Shown here: in pieces, positions 22,868 through 31,026 of the stretch
Position numbering within the stretch: the stretch's first letter is position 1
Layout of the letters: each line of letters starts with the position of its first letter
From: Sporolactobacillus putidus
GTDB lineage: Bacteria > Bacillota > Bacilli > Bacillales > Sporolactobacillaceae
Assembly (NCBI RefSeq): GCF_014647035.1
Contig: NZ_BMOK01000019.1
Coordinates: 1 to 42,961, forward strand
Reading direction: 5' to 3'
Length of the DNA: 42,961 nucleotides
The notes under the pieces: model-generated
Seen by the model: only the letters and a program-made list of their open reading frames with translations
The model's database searches: none
What the model was told of the DNA's origin: nothing
Translations under genes and position numbers: made by a program

Positions 22868-24673
22868 ATGTGTGGTATAGTTGGTTATATTGGCAATGAG
22901 GATGCACGTGATATTTTGTTGAACGGACTCAGCAATCTGGAATATCGCGGCTATGATTCGGCGGGCATTGCGCTTCAGAATGCGGGCGGCGTCCATATTT
23001 TTAAAGAAAAGGGCCGGATCGCGGCGCTTCGGAGCATTGTTGATCCGGAAATTCAAGCAACTCAGGGCATCGGACACACACGCTGGGCGACACACGGCGA
23101 GCCGAACAGGCGCAACGCGCATCCGCACCAGAGCGCTTCCGGACGATTTACCATCGTTCACAACGGCGTCATTGAAAACTACGCTCAACTAAGGGATCAG
23201 TATCTCGGAAAGGTCTCTTTGAAAAGTGATACGGACACAGAAGTCGTTGTTCAGCTGATCGAACATTTTGTGGACGGCGGTCTCGAAGTGGAAGAAGCAC
23301 TGCGGAAAACGCTGAAACTGGTTGACGGTTCCTATGGGATCGCGATGCTTGATGCGGAAAACAGCGATGTTATCTACGTCGGGAAAAACAAGAGCCCGCT
23401 TCTGATCGGCATAGGCGATGGGTTCAACGTCGTGGCGAGCGACGCGACGGCGATGATTCAGCAAACCAAACGCTATGTCGAACTGATGGATGAAGAAATT
23501 GTCCTGCTGTCGCGAAACGGATATGTGATCAAGGATCTCGATGGGAATGTGAAAAACCGAGAGCCGTACACCGTTTCATTTGATGCCCGCGATACGGAAA
23601 AGGGCGCCTATCCGCATTACATGCTGAAAGAAATTGACGAACAGCCGGCCGTGCTGAGAAGGCTGCTTCAGGAATACAAGGGAAAAACCGGATCGATCGC
23701 GATCGATCCGGCCATTACCCGGGCGATTAGCGAAGCGGACCGGCTCTACATTATCGCCTGCGGCACAAGCTATCACGCCGGACTGGTCGGTAGACAGCTG
23801 ATCGAGCAAATCGCTCAGATTCCGACCGAAGTGCATATTTCAAGCGAATTTTCCTATAATATGCCGCTTCTTTCGAAAAAGCCGCTGTTCATCTTCATCT
23901 CGCAGAGCGGCGAGACGGCCGACAGCCGCGCGGTGCTCGTCAAGGTGAAGAAACTGGGCTATCCGACGCTGACACTGACCAATGTCGAAGGCTCGACGCT
24001 TTACCGCGAAGCGGATTACAAGATGCTGCTCTTCGCCGGACCGGAAATTGCCGTCGCTTCGACGAAGGCCTACACGGCTCAGATGGCGGTCCTGTCCTTC
24101 ATTGCGGTTGCCGTTGCGCAGGGCAAAGGTATCAAGCTTGATTTTGATCCGGTTCACGAGCTGAGTCTCGTCGCCCAGGCGATGGAGCGTATGATTGATG
24201 AAAAAGCGCTGCTAAAGGAAGCCGCCTGCGATTACCTGTCGGTGACGCGCAACGCTTTCTATATCGGGCGCGGCCTCGATTACTACGTCTGCATGGAGGC
24301 TGCTCTGAAGCTGAAGGAAATTTCCTACATCCAGGCGGAGGGCTTTGCCGGCGGTGAACTCAAACACGGCACGATCGCGCTGATCGAAGACGGCACGCCG
24401 GTTCTCGCCTTCGCCACCCAGGAAAACGTCAATAACAGCATCCGCAACAATGTCCAAGAAGTCACGGCCCGCGGCGCCCATACCGCCATCATCAGCATGG
24501 AGGGCGTGACCGCTCAGCCCGGCGACAAAATCGTGCTTCCTAAAGTGCACAAATCCTTTACACCACTTGTTTCAGCCATTCCTCTGCAGCTGATCGCCTA
24601 TTACGCGGCCCTGCAGCACGAATGCGATGTCGATAAACCAAGAAACCTCGCCAAATCGGTGACGGTGGAATAA
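22868..24673 (+). CDS. glmS: Glutamine-fructose-6-phosphate aminotransferase GlmS
   Basis: 601 residues from ATG 22868, after GGAGGGG. N-terminal glutaminase begins [10 protein letters not shown] with the catalytic Cys2, and [13 protein letters not shown] follows. The C-terminal part has two SIS isomerase domains ([27 protein letters not shown]-type [19 protein letters not shown]) and ends in [13 protein letters not shown]. It makes glucosamine-6-phosphate from fructose-6-phosphate and glutamine, the first step to peptidoglycan. An earlier in-frame start upstream lies inside the ribozyme and is not used. Controlled by the ribozyme at 22636. Confidence 0.98.
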   Translation: MCGIVGYIGNEDARDILLNGLSNLEYRGYDSAGIALQNAGGVHIFKEKGRIAALRSIVDPEIQATQGIGHTRWATHGEPNRRNAHPHQSASGRFTIVHNGVIENYAQLRDQYLGKVSLKSDTDTEVVVQLIEHFVDGGLEVEEALRKTLKLVDGSYGIAMLDAENSDVIYVGKNKSPLLIGIGDGFNVVASDATAMIQQTKRYVELMDEEIVLLSRNGYVIKDLDGNVKNREPYTVSFDARDTEKGAYPHYMLKEIDEQPAVLRRLLQEYKGKTGSIAIDPAITRAISEADRLYIIACGTSYHAGLVGRQLIEQIAQIPTEVHISSEFSYNMPLLSKKPLFIFISQSGETADSRAVLVKVKKLGYPTLTLTNVEGSTLYREADYKMLLFAGPEIAVASTKAYTAQMAVLSFIAVAVAQGKGIKLDFDPVHELSLVAQAMERMIDEKALLKEAACDYLSVTRNAFYIGRGLDYYVCMEAALKLKEISYIQAEGFAGGELKHGTIALIEDGTPVLAFATQENVNNSIRNNVQEVTARGAHTAIISMEGVTAQPGDKIVLPKVHKSFTPLVSAIPLQLIAYYAALQHECDVDKPRNLAKSVTVE

Positions 24674-24710
24674 AAAATAGAGAGGCACCCACATGGTGTT
24701 GTCTCTATAA
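24672..24710 (+). terminator. Terminator-like hairpin after glmS
   Basis: TAGAGA and CACC pair with GGTG and TCTCTA, then AAAAAATT; T-tract is weak on the plus strand. The first 25 bp resemble the region at 41142 after the GH13 gene. Confidence 0.45.
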
Positions 24711-24770
24711 AAAATTAACGTTCCTTAGATAAAAATAAGGTTCCAGAGAAAAAAATAATGTTCCTTATCC
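24705..24770. repeat. Three tandem 20-bp units (AA-GTTCC type)
   Basis: AACGTTCC, AAGGTTCC and AATGTTCC begin at exact 20-bp steps (24717, 24737, 24757), each preceded by an A-rich tract. Reverse-complement forms, GGAACGTAATTTTTTTAT, GGAATGTAATTTTTTTAT and GGAAAGGAATTTTTTTAT, sit at 25047, 25117 and 25219. No coding function. Confidence 0.6.
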
Positions 24771-25383
24771 GAAGGATTTTCCGGTTCTTTTCCGGTTTTC
24801 CTTCGGATTTTTTTTACTCAAAAATGAGTAAAAGTGGCAGCAAGTATTCAATCAAAATTCAATCCTCATCCAATCGGTTTGGTTCATCCAATCCTCCTTC
24901 AATCCTTGTTCCGTAAGGGTTTAAGCACCTTCGGTTCTTTTTCAGTTGGGTTTCACACTCTATAGATTCGGTATCCTTTTCGGTGTTTTTCCTCACATTT
25001 TTGATCCAATGAACCCTCCATTTTTCGTTCAGATACTTTCCACTCTGGAACGTAATTTTTTTATCTAAATCAGTGAAGAATCGTTACATAAACGAGCGAA
25101 AATCGGTAAAAAGGCTGGAATGTAATTTTTTTATAACGAGAAATGGATAAGGAGCAGGAGAGGGCATGAGCCCTTGGGAGAGAAGGGGCTGAGGGGGATT
25201 AGAGGGGGAAGGGACGGTGGAAAGGAATTTTTTTATGGGGACATAGTAGATGGAGGTGGCTAGTTTCTCGAAAAATAAATATGTTATTTATTCACTCTCA
25301 ACGTAAAACAACGGATCTATGTGTCACATGGTCTGCATTGGAACTGAAGGAAACATAAACAGCAACAACATTGTGTTTGAAAC
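24771..25383. repeat. Left block A of the island (diverged copy of 28906-29260)
   Basis: Non-coding. Shares with the right copy a CAATCCTTGTTCCGTAAGGG-type motif (24899-24922 against 28912-28935), three T/A-rich motifs in the same order (25047, 25117, 25219 against about 29064, 29149, 29246) and a purine-rich stretch (25150-25215 against 29170-29250). A terminator hairpin CCGAAGGA/TCCTTCGG lies near 24769-24808. Confidence 0.5.
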
Positions 25384-25475
25384 TATTATTCAATCGTCAA
25401 TCCAACGTTTGTTTAAATACAAAATCAATTCAATTCTTGGCTGAATCCAATACAGGTTCAGACTTTTTCGCCCAA
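25384..25475. repeat. Left block B of the island (copy of 28809-28905)
   Basis: About 92 bp matching 28809-28905 well: ATTATTCAA, CGTTTG, AAAATCAAT and GGCTG-ATCCAAT are in common. Each copy ends in a small terminator hairpin (CTGAATCC/GGTTCAG here) followed by a T tract. Confidence 0.65.
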
Positions 25476-25496
25476 TTAATGGAGGAAATTTCCACC

Positions 25497-25525
25497 TTTA
25501 CTTAATCTACTTTCACATCTATAAT
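25497..25525 (+). promoter_or_regulatory. Promoter of the inducible resistance operon
   Basis: TTTACT (25497-25502), 17-bp spacer and a perfect TATAAT (25520-25525). Transcription should start near 25532, just ahead of the leader ORF. Confidence 0.75.
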
Positions 25526-25564
25526 AAAAAATGTACCTATAAATTTTAGGAGGATTATTAAAAA

Positions 25565-25609
25565 ATGACACATTTTATGAGACTACGATTCCCAACTTTG
25601 AACAAGTAA
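25565..25609 (+). CDS. ErmD/ErmK-type leader peptide (MTHFMRLRFPTLNK)
   Basis: A 14-codon ORF with AGGAGG 11 bp upstream. The peptide MTHFMRLRFPTLNK differs from the leader of ermD/ermK (MTHSMRLRFPTLNQ, from memory) at two positions. It has the RLR arrest motif (codons 6-8), at which macrolide-bound ribosomes stall near Leu7. A hairpin begins in its last codons (25596-25604 pairs with 25617-25625), so stalling would melt it. Here the leader precedes a methyltransferase/ABC-F operon instead of an erm gene. Confidence 0.9.
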   Translation: MTHFMRLRFPTLNK

Positions 25610-25625
25610 TTGAATATGTTCAAAG
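25596..25625 (+). promoter_or_regulatory. First leader hairpin (overlaps the leader ORF end)
   Basis: A perfect 9-bp stem CTTTGAACA/TGTTCAAAG with a 12-nt loop containing the leader stop codon. A ribosome stalled at codon 7 (25583-25585) would reach into the left arm, preventing the stem, the standard switch of attenuator-controlled resistance genes. Confidence 0.75.
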
Positions 25626-25689
25626 GCTCTGTTTGTCCATGCAGAGTAAACGGGATTAGTCTGTCCTTTTTTAATAATCTTCATTTCAT

Positions 25690-25731
25690 ATGAAGTATTG
25701 TCATTTACTGTATCCATAAATGACGATACTT
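25690..25731 (+). promoter_or_regulatory. Second leader hairpin
   Basis: AAGTATTGTCATTTA pairs with TAAATGACGATACTT (14 pairs and one G-T) around a nine-base loop. No T-tract follows, so it is more likely a structural or antiterminator element than a terminator. Confidence 0.6.
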
Positions 25732-25753
25732 TGGTTAAAATATGTAATGTTTA

Positions 25754-25790
25754 GAAAGGCGGCTTATTCTGCCTTTCTTTATTTTTGTCT
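25754..25790 (+). terminator. Attenuator terminator 1
   Basis: AGAAAGGC/GCCTTTCT stem followed by TTATTTTTG, inside the leader of the resistance operon. Confidence 0.75.
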
Positions 25791-25892
25791 AGTTTAACCT
25801 TTCTTTGGTCTTGCCAAAGGTGGGTTTATTTGCTGTCGTCTACTTACAGCACCTAATAAAATAAGGACGGGTCTCTTTCCCTTTACTCCCAA

Positions 25893-25922
25893 GTCACAGG
25901 CAGATGCTTGTGATTTTTTTAT
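25893..25922 (+). terminator. Attenuator terminator 2, next to the ribosome-binding site
   Basis: TCACAGGC/GCTTGTGA (7 pairs and one G-T) with a four-base loop followed by seven T residues, ending 18 bp before the methyltransferase start. Read-through is needed for expression. Confidence 0.8.
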
Positions 25923-25940
25923 TTGAAAGGAAGAGCAACC

Positions 25941-26852
25941 ATGACAAGTAAAGAAAAAAGTGCTGAGTTAGTTAATAAATATGTTCATGTATTTAGTTGT
26001 CCAATTTGTAAAAGTCCAATGAAGGTTACTCATTTAAAAAGTCTTGTCTGCTTGAACAATCATACATTTGATTTTGCGAAACAAGGATATGTAAACATGC
26101 TGACTCGTTCAACAAATAGCCATTACAACAGAGAATTATTTAAAGCAAGGCATCAAATCATTATGGAAAGTGGCCTTCACGTCCTGCTGCATGAGAAGAT
26201 TTCAGAAGTTATTAATGAACATATGAATGCTATTAATGAGGAAATCTTGATTCTGGATGCTGGTTGTGGAGAAGGTTCCCATTTACAAAGGATTTTAGAT
26301 GAATGTAACAATGAAACGGTGATAGGAGTTGGTATTGATATTTCAAAGGAAGGCATAAGAATGGCAGCGAGTAATTACAAAGATTCCATCTGGCTTGTCG
26401 GCGATTTAGCAAATTCACCATTAGCGGTTCAATCATGTCAGGTTATTTTGAATATCCTATCACCAGCAAATTATAAGGATTTCAGAAGGATTTTAGTTCC
26501 AGATGGTCTTGTTATTAAGGTTGTTCCTCGTTCTAATTATCTAAAAGAATTACGAGAAACACTATTTGATGATACAGATAAAAAGTCTTATAAAAATGAT
26601 GAAACAGTATCGCTTTTTAAAAAGCATTTCCATCTGGTTGATATTTTCAACCTCAGATATACTCAAGAATTAACCCAAACAGAGTTAACGAATTTAGCTC
26701 AAATGTCTCCACTTGCCTGGAACTCAAAAAAGGAACATATTGATCACTTTACAAATCAAGATACTTCTGAGATTACCATTGATTTAGATATTTTAGTAGG
26801 GATAAATAAGCTGACGAAAGGAGGCAGAGAGTATGGAAAATGTATGTATTGA
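25941..26852 (+). CDS. RlmA-like 23S rRNA (guanine-N1) methyltransferase
   Basis: 303 residues from ATG 25941, 8 bp after AAGGAAG. The N-terminal zinc site Cys20, Cys23, Cys37, His41 (CPIC...CLNNH) and the following FDFAKQGYVNML are the hallmark of the RlmA/TlrB family; the SAM-binding motif ILDAGCGEGSHL is at about 103-114. RlmA(II)/TlrB methylates G748 in helix 35 and TlrB protects against tylosin-class macrolides. It overlaps the ABC-F gene by 20 bp. AT-rich compared with the glm genes, which suggests transfer. Resistance rather than housekeeping is inferred from the attenuator and partner gene. Confidence 0.88.
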   Translation: MTSKEKSAELVNKYVHVFSCPICKSPMKVTHLKSLVCLNNHTFDFAKQGYVNMLTRSTNSHYNRELFKARHQIIMESGLHVLLHEKISEVINEHMNAINEEILILDAGCGEGSHLQRILDECNNETVIGVGIDISKEGIRMAASNYKDSIWLVGDLANSPLAVQSCQVILNILSPANYKDFRRILVPDGLVIKVVPRSNYLKELRETLFDDTDKKSYKNDETVSLFKKHFHLVDIFNLRYTQELTQTELTNLAQMSPLAWNSKKEHIDHFTNQDTSEITIDLDILVGINKLTKGGREYGKCMY

Positions 26853-28296
26853 ATTGGACAATATTGAACTTTCATTTTTAGATAGAGTCATATTAAACAT
26901 TCCTAAGCTCACCGTGTACCAGTTTGATCGGATTGGTATTGTGGGGAAAAATGGTGCGGGTAAGAGTACCCTTCTGAAACTCATGAATGGTCAAATTAAG
27001 CCAGATAAAGGCCATGTGAAACATTTCGTGGATTTTGGTTTTTTTGATCAACTAACAACTCCTCAAAAGACCGAGATAGATTACGAACTTAAAGGGAAGC
27101 TGTCTGTTCCAGATACGGAAATAGAAAACTTTAGTGGTGGTGAACAGACAAGGCTGAAATTAGCCCAAATTTTCTCAAACTATCTTGAGGGATTATTAAT
27201 TGATGAGCCAACTACCCATCTTGATGCAGAAGGTATCCAATTTTTCATCAAGGAATTGACTTACTATTATGGTGCTTTAATAATTGTGAGTCACGACCGG
27301 TATGTATTGGATAAACTTGTGACGAAGATTTGGGAAGTGCAAGATGGAATTGTAACCGAGTATACTGGCAATTATTCGGATTATGTGGCCCAAAAAGAGC
27401 TTCAAAAGAGACAGCAACAAGAACAACATGATAAGTATCTCAAAGAGAAATCACGTCTTATGAAAGCTGCAGAAGAAAAAATGAAGAAGGCTAAAAAAAT
27501 CACAGAAGCAAATGGGCGTATGTCCAAAAAGGAAACAAAGGCAAAGGCGAATAAGATGTTTATGACGAAATCCAAGGATACAAGTCAAAAGGCAGTAGAG
27601 CGGGCTGCAAAAGCGATAGAACAAAGAGTGGAACAACTTGAAGTGGCAGAAGCCCCAAAAGAGGAGCAAATCATTCGATTCCATCAGCCTAGTGCTCTTC
27701 AATTACGCAATAAGTTTCCAATCATGGCAGAATTATTAACACTAAAAGCAGGGGAGAAGACACTTCTTGAAGAGGCGAGCTTCCAGTTCCCATTAGGTAA
27801 GAAAATCGCCATTACAGGAAAAAACGGTTCAGGTAAAACAACTTTGCTTCGCCATATCTTACAAAGGGGTGAAGGAATAACTATTTCCCCTAAAGCTGTT
27901 ATTGGAGTCTATGAACAAATGAATTATCAGTTTACCAAAAATGAAACCGTACTGGAATTTATGAAGGATAGAAGTGACTATGATGAGAGTAAAATTCGTT
28001 CTGTCCTGCATTCCATGAGTTTTATAGGAAATGACTTAACAAAGAGTGTCCTTAATTTAAGCGGTGGAGAGGCTATTCGCCTAGTATTATGTCAGCTTTT
28101 CTTAGGAACATACAATATTCTTATTTTAGATGAGCCCACAAATTTTTTGGATGTTTTCTGTATAGAAGCATTGGAACAATTTATAAAAGCGTATGAGGGG
28201 ACGGTTCTCCTTGTAACACATGACCGTATTTTTATTGATAAAGTGGCTGATTGTGTTTATGCCATAGAAGATAAAAAACTTGTATTAAAGAGCTGA
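26833..28296 (+). CDS. ABC-F ribosomal protection protein (Msr/Vga-like)
   Basis: 487 residues, ATG after AAAGGAGG. Two ATPase domains and no membrane segment: Walker A GKNGAGKST (38-46), signature FSGGEQTRLK, Walker B IDEPTTHLD; then a Lys-rich linker (about 190-270), then Walker A GKNGSGKTT, LSGGEAIRLV, LDEPTNFLD. ABC-F proteins bind the ribosomal E site and push antibiotics off the peptidyl-transferase centre with the interdomain linker. It looks closest to the Msr/Vga/Lsa/Sal resistance groups (macrolides, lincosamides, streptogramins, pleuromutilins); the exact spectrum is not readable. A terminator follows at 28301. Confidence 0.9.
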   Translation: MENVCIELDNIELSFLDRVILNIPKLTVYQFDRIGIVGKNGAGKSTLLKLMNGQIKPDKGHVKHFVDFGFFDQLTTPQKTEIDYELKGKLSVPDTEIENFSGGEQTRLKLAQIFSNYLEGLLIDEPTTHLDAEGIQFFIKELTYYYGALIIVSHDRYVLDKLVTKIWEVQDGIVTEYTGNYSDYVAQKELQKRQQQEQHDKYLKEKSRLMKAAEEKMKKAKKITEANGRMSKKETKAKANKMFMTKSKDTSQKAVERAAKAIEQRVEQLEVAEAPKEEQIIRFHQPSALQLRNKFPIMAELLTLKAGEKTLLEEASFQFPLGKKIAITGKNGSGKTTLLRHILQRGEGITISPKAVIGVYEQMNYQFTKNETVLEFMKDRSDYDESKIRSVLHSMSFIGNDLTKSVLNLSGGEAIRLVLCQLFLGTYNILILDEPTNFLDVFCIEALEQFIKAYEGTVLLVTHDRIFIDKVADCVYAIEDKKLVLKS

Positions 28297-28300
28297 AGCG

Positions 28301-28350
28301 TTAAGGAGGCAGGGTAACTCTATTTCTTTATCCTGCTTCCTTTTTTTGTG
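28301..28350 (+). terminator. Terminator of the resistance operon
   Basis: AGGAGGCAGG/CCTGCTTCCT stem with a long loop, then TTTTTTTGTG. Confidence 0.85.
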
Positions 28351-28808
28351 TTCAATAATACATCAATTCTTTGTCCAATAAGGGCTCTGGTTACATCAGT
28401 CTAATCCTGTTGAGTTTCTTACGATATAAAATGGGTGCCCTTTCGTAAAGTTCCCATTCCAGAAGGTACTTAAAACTTATACAAAAGCAAACGTATCATG
28501 TTTCTGAAACTTGGAATCATACCCATAGTGGAATAAAGAAAGCGGGTTTTTAAAGGAAGTTTATGAATATTTTTTGATTTAAAAACGGATAAGCAGGCAA
28601 CCCGGGTAAGTTTGGAATCTAATTTATCTACATCATTTATGTCATCCACCGTCCATTTATGTACAGCTCCAGTTGTCTCTTTTAAGCTGTTATCTCCCTG
28701 TAACTTTCTTGGTTTCCATGTTACAAAGTTCTTCCCAACTGTCACATAGTTGGTACTGAAACGGAAGGGAAACGGGCGAGTACAGGCAGCCAAACATCAT
28801 GGATGTAA
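28351..28808. other. Non-coding stretch right of the resistance operon
   Basis: A minus-strand open frame (28470-28793, 107 codons) has mixed composition, no ribosome-binding site and no family resemblance, so it is not called. The last 70 bp share a TGTCACATxGT block with 25322. Confidence 0.35.
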
Positions 28809-28905
28809 TGATTATTCAACCGTTAATTAACCGTTTGATTAAAACCAAAATCAATACAAACTCAGGCTGGATCCAATGGGTCCAGTCTTTTTCTTTTAAC
28901 CCAAT
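28809..28905. repeat. Right block B' (copy of 25384-25475)
   Basis: Matches the left block B over about 95 bp. It ends in CTGGATCC/GGGTCCAG followed by TCTTTTTCTTTT, a terminator-like hairpin. Confidence 0.65.
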
Positions 28906-29260
28906 ATCTCTCCAATCCCTTGTCCCGTAAGGGTTTCAGTCATCTTTTCAATACATAAATCCGTAGAATTTTTCAATCTCTATCCGGTTGGGTTCCTAAA
29001 TGTAACTCCATCCTCAAATTGTTACATTCCATCTTTACTCTTCACTTTTATTCTCTCCATTCCGGGAAGAACTTTTTACATAGTCAGAATATTCAATACA
29101 AGCCAGAACGGAAAAAAGAGATGGAAAACGGGGAAAATCGTCTATTCTGGGGAAGAACTTAATAACAGAAAAAAGAAGGGGAAAAGAGGGCGTGGAGCTT
29201 AGAGCCGAAAGGGTTTGAGGGGGATGAGAGAGTGAGGAGGGGCAGGGAAGAACTATAATA
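28906..29260. repeat. Right block A' (copy of 24890-25240)
   Basis: Diverged copy of block A. Note the order: A-B on the left but B'-A' on the right of the resistance operon. Motifs GGAAGAACTTTTTACATAG, GGAAGAACTTAATAACAG and GGAAGAACTATAATACAG sit at the positions equivalent to the GGAAxGTAATTTTTTTAT motifs. Confidence 0.5.
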
Positions 29261-29378
29261 CAGCTAAATAGTAATGTCGAACTGTTCATAAAATCGATAG
29301 GAGTGAAGTAAAGATCTGAAAATATATAATGGCTGAACTTTTTTGTCATGTTGACTCAGCTTGGTCCAATTTGAATTT

Positions 29379-29645
29379 CGGCTCGACTTTTGCCAGATTC
29401 GGTTCTACTTTTCAATAGTTCGGTTCAACTTCTTCCCGTTTCGGTTCAACTTCTCATTTTTGGTTCGACATTTGCCGGATTCGGTTCTACTTTTCAATAT
29501 TTCGGTTCGACTTCTTCCCGTTTCGGTTCAACTTCTCATTTTCGGTTCGACATTTGCCGGATTCGGCTCTACTTTTCAATATTTCGGTTCGACTTTTTCG
29601 CGTTTTGGCTCGACTTTCTCCTGATTGGGTTCAGCTTTCTAAATT
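29379..29645. repeat. Tandem array, 82-bp units built of four 20/21-bp subunits
   Basis: GGTTCTACTTTTCAAT-type starts recur at 29401, 29483 and 29565, exactly 82 bp apart. Each 82-bp unit is four related subunits beginning GGTTCxAC or GTTCGAC (21, 21, 20 and 20 bp). About 13 subunits in all, decaying at both edges. Open frames across it (FGSTFxxFGSTF) are by-products of the repeat. The period equals two helical turns with a T-tract in each subunit. Confidence 0.85.
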
Positions 29646-29829
29646 CGATCGAACTGTTGCGCATTGTCCGTCAACTGTGCAACAGTGTATTTTCTTTAAT
29701 TATAAGGCAGTAAAGAACTTTTTTGTCATGAAATCTGTGGTTGAATACTGGTATGTCAGCATGAGTAAACAACTTTTTATTTGAATTTATCAATAGCATA
29801 GTTCGTTGTGAACTGTTTTACGCACTAAA

Positions 29830-29858
29830 AAGGATGGATATAAAAATCATCCATCCTT
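29830..29858 (-). terminator. Terminator of the second DMT gene
   Basis: A perfect 10-bp stem AAGGATGGAT/ATCCATCCTT; on the minus strand it runs into TTTAG. Located 71 bp after the stop at 29929. Confidence 0.75.
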
Positions 29859-29928
29859 CTAGTCAGGTGTACAAACCGAAAGTTCGCTAGATTTTGAAAA
29901 TCAAAAGAAGAATCCGGCATAATAACTA

Positions 29929-30807
29929 TCAATCTGAATATCCGATATTTATCCAAATGCTGGCCGAGATTAAGATCACACCTGCCCAAAAACCGAGACC
30001 GATTGCTTCACCTAAAATTAACCAGCCTAATAGCGTCCCAACTAAGGGTTGGAACACGAAAAACAATCCAGAACTGGCGGCATTCATTAACTGTAAACCA
30101 CGGTTCCACATAACAAAAGCGACTGCCGTTGAAATCACACCTAAATATAAAAGACAAAAGATTACTGTTGGTTGCATCAGATAATGCCAATGCACAGTAG
30201 AACGTTGAATAAAAACAACTGGCGATAGACAAACCAAAGCAGTTGCTGTTGCAAGGGTTGTCACCTGTATCGGTGAGTAATCGCTAGGAACTAATTTGAT
30301 CAAGACCGACATTAAGGCCCATGTGAGCGCCGCGATCATTAAAAAACCTGCACCAAGCAACTTTCCCATACCGATCGCATGAACCCCAACAATCATGAGT
30401 ACCCCAATCGTTGCCAAGGCAACTGAACTTATTTTAATCCAAGTTAATCGCTCTTTGAGCAGCCACCAAGCAAATAAAATCATAAATGTTGGGGTCGCGG
30501 CTGTAATTACGGATCCTAGTTGAGCGGAAGACAGCCATGTGCCAGCTTCTTGCGTTACAATAGATAAAGCATTACCGATCAAACCAATTAAAATGATTAA
30601 TGGCAAGTCTTTTCGTTTCACACGCCAATCTACATGTTGCCAGCATCCAATAGCAAATAAAGCTATAACAGCTATTAAGTAACGCAGCCAGACCAGTTCA
30701 ACGGGCGGAATAAATTCTACCACTACTTTTACCACTACAAACATACCGCCCCATATGCTGGCGGCAATGCTTAAAAATAAAGCTCCAAAAATCTTATTTT
30801 TTTTCAT
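29929..30807 (-). CDS. EamA-family (DMT) transporter, second copy
   Basis: 292 residues, ten membrane segments in two halves, as in the exporter at 9452 but only distantly related. First half: AASIWGGMFVVVKVVVEFIPPVELVWLRY; second half: VMWNRGLQLMNAASSGLFFVFQPLVGTLLGWLILGE, the usual P and LGE features. Probably exports a small metabolite or drug across the membrane. The start has GGAGATAAC upstream. A 30-bp palindrome 42 bp upstream of the start suggests repression by an unlinked regulator. Sits between repeat DNA and a pseudogene, so probably acquired. Confidence 0.85.
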   Translation of the reverse strand: MKKNKIFGALFLSIAASIWGGMFVVVKVVVEFIPPVELVWLRYLIAVIALFAIGCWQHVDWRVKRKDLPLIILIGLIGNALSIVTQEAGTWLSSAQLGSVITAATPTFMILFAWWLLKERLTWIKISSVALATIGVLMIVGVHAIGMGKLLGAGFLMIAALTWALMSVLIKLVPSDYSPIQVTTLATATALVCLSPVVFIQRSTVHWHYLMQPTVIFCLLYLGVISTAVAFVMWNRGLQLMNAASSGLFFVFQPLVGTLLGWLILGEAIGLGFWAGVILISASIWINIGYSD

Positions 30808-30848
30808 TTGTTATCTCCGTTTTCGTAATTTATAAATGTTTTATTACG

Positions 30849-30878
30849 AATTTAACGGAGAATATTCTCCGTTAAATT
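30849..30878. promoter_or_regulatory. 30-bp perfect palindrome upstream of the DMT gene
   Basis: Arms AATTTAACGGAGAAT and ATTCTCCGTTAAATT with no spacer. Extra half-sites CGGAGA lie at 30881-30886 and, inverted (TCTCCG), at 30815-30820. Likely an operator for a dimeric repressor whose gene is not in this window. Confidence 0.7.
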
Positions 30879-31026
30879 ATCGGAGAACCGGAACATCACA
30901 TTCAGTTGCTGGTGCATAAATCATGCTCTATACCCCCTCGTATTTTTGTCATTGAAAATAACTATACCATGTATCCAATTATTTTTTGATCATTTACGAT
31001 CGTCCATCATCTTATAAAACGTCCCT

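Noticed and set aside
25610-25676. A terminator made of AAAGG/CCTTTTTT with inner CTCTG/CAGAG
   Set aside because: Pairing is interrupted by a long unpaired arm; the two later hairpins are much better terminators. It may still act as an alternative fold.
28470-28793. Minus-strand frame of 107 codons after the ABC-F gene
   Set aside because: No ribosome-binding site and mixed composition; it runs into the repeat block B', which is non-coding on the other side.
29379-29645. CRISPR array
   Set aside because: Subunits are all related with no unique spacers, and no cas genes are present in the window.
29361-29784. Overlapping plus-strand frames with FGSTF repeats
   Set aside because: They are translations of the 20/21-bp DNA repeat in several frames at once, with no start signals. 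The DNA array is the real feature.
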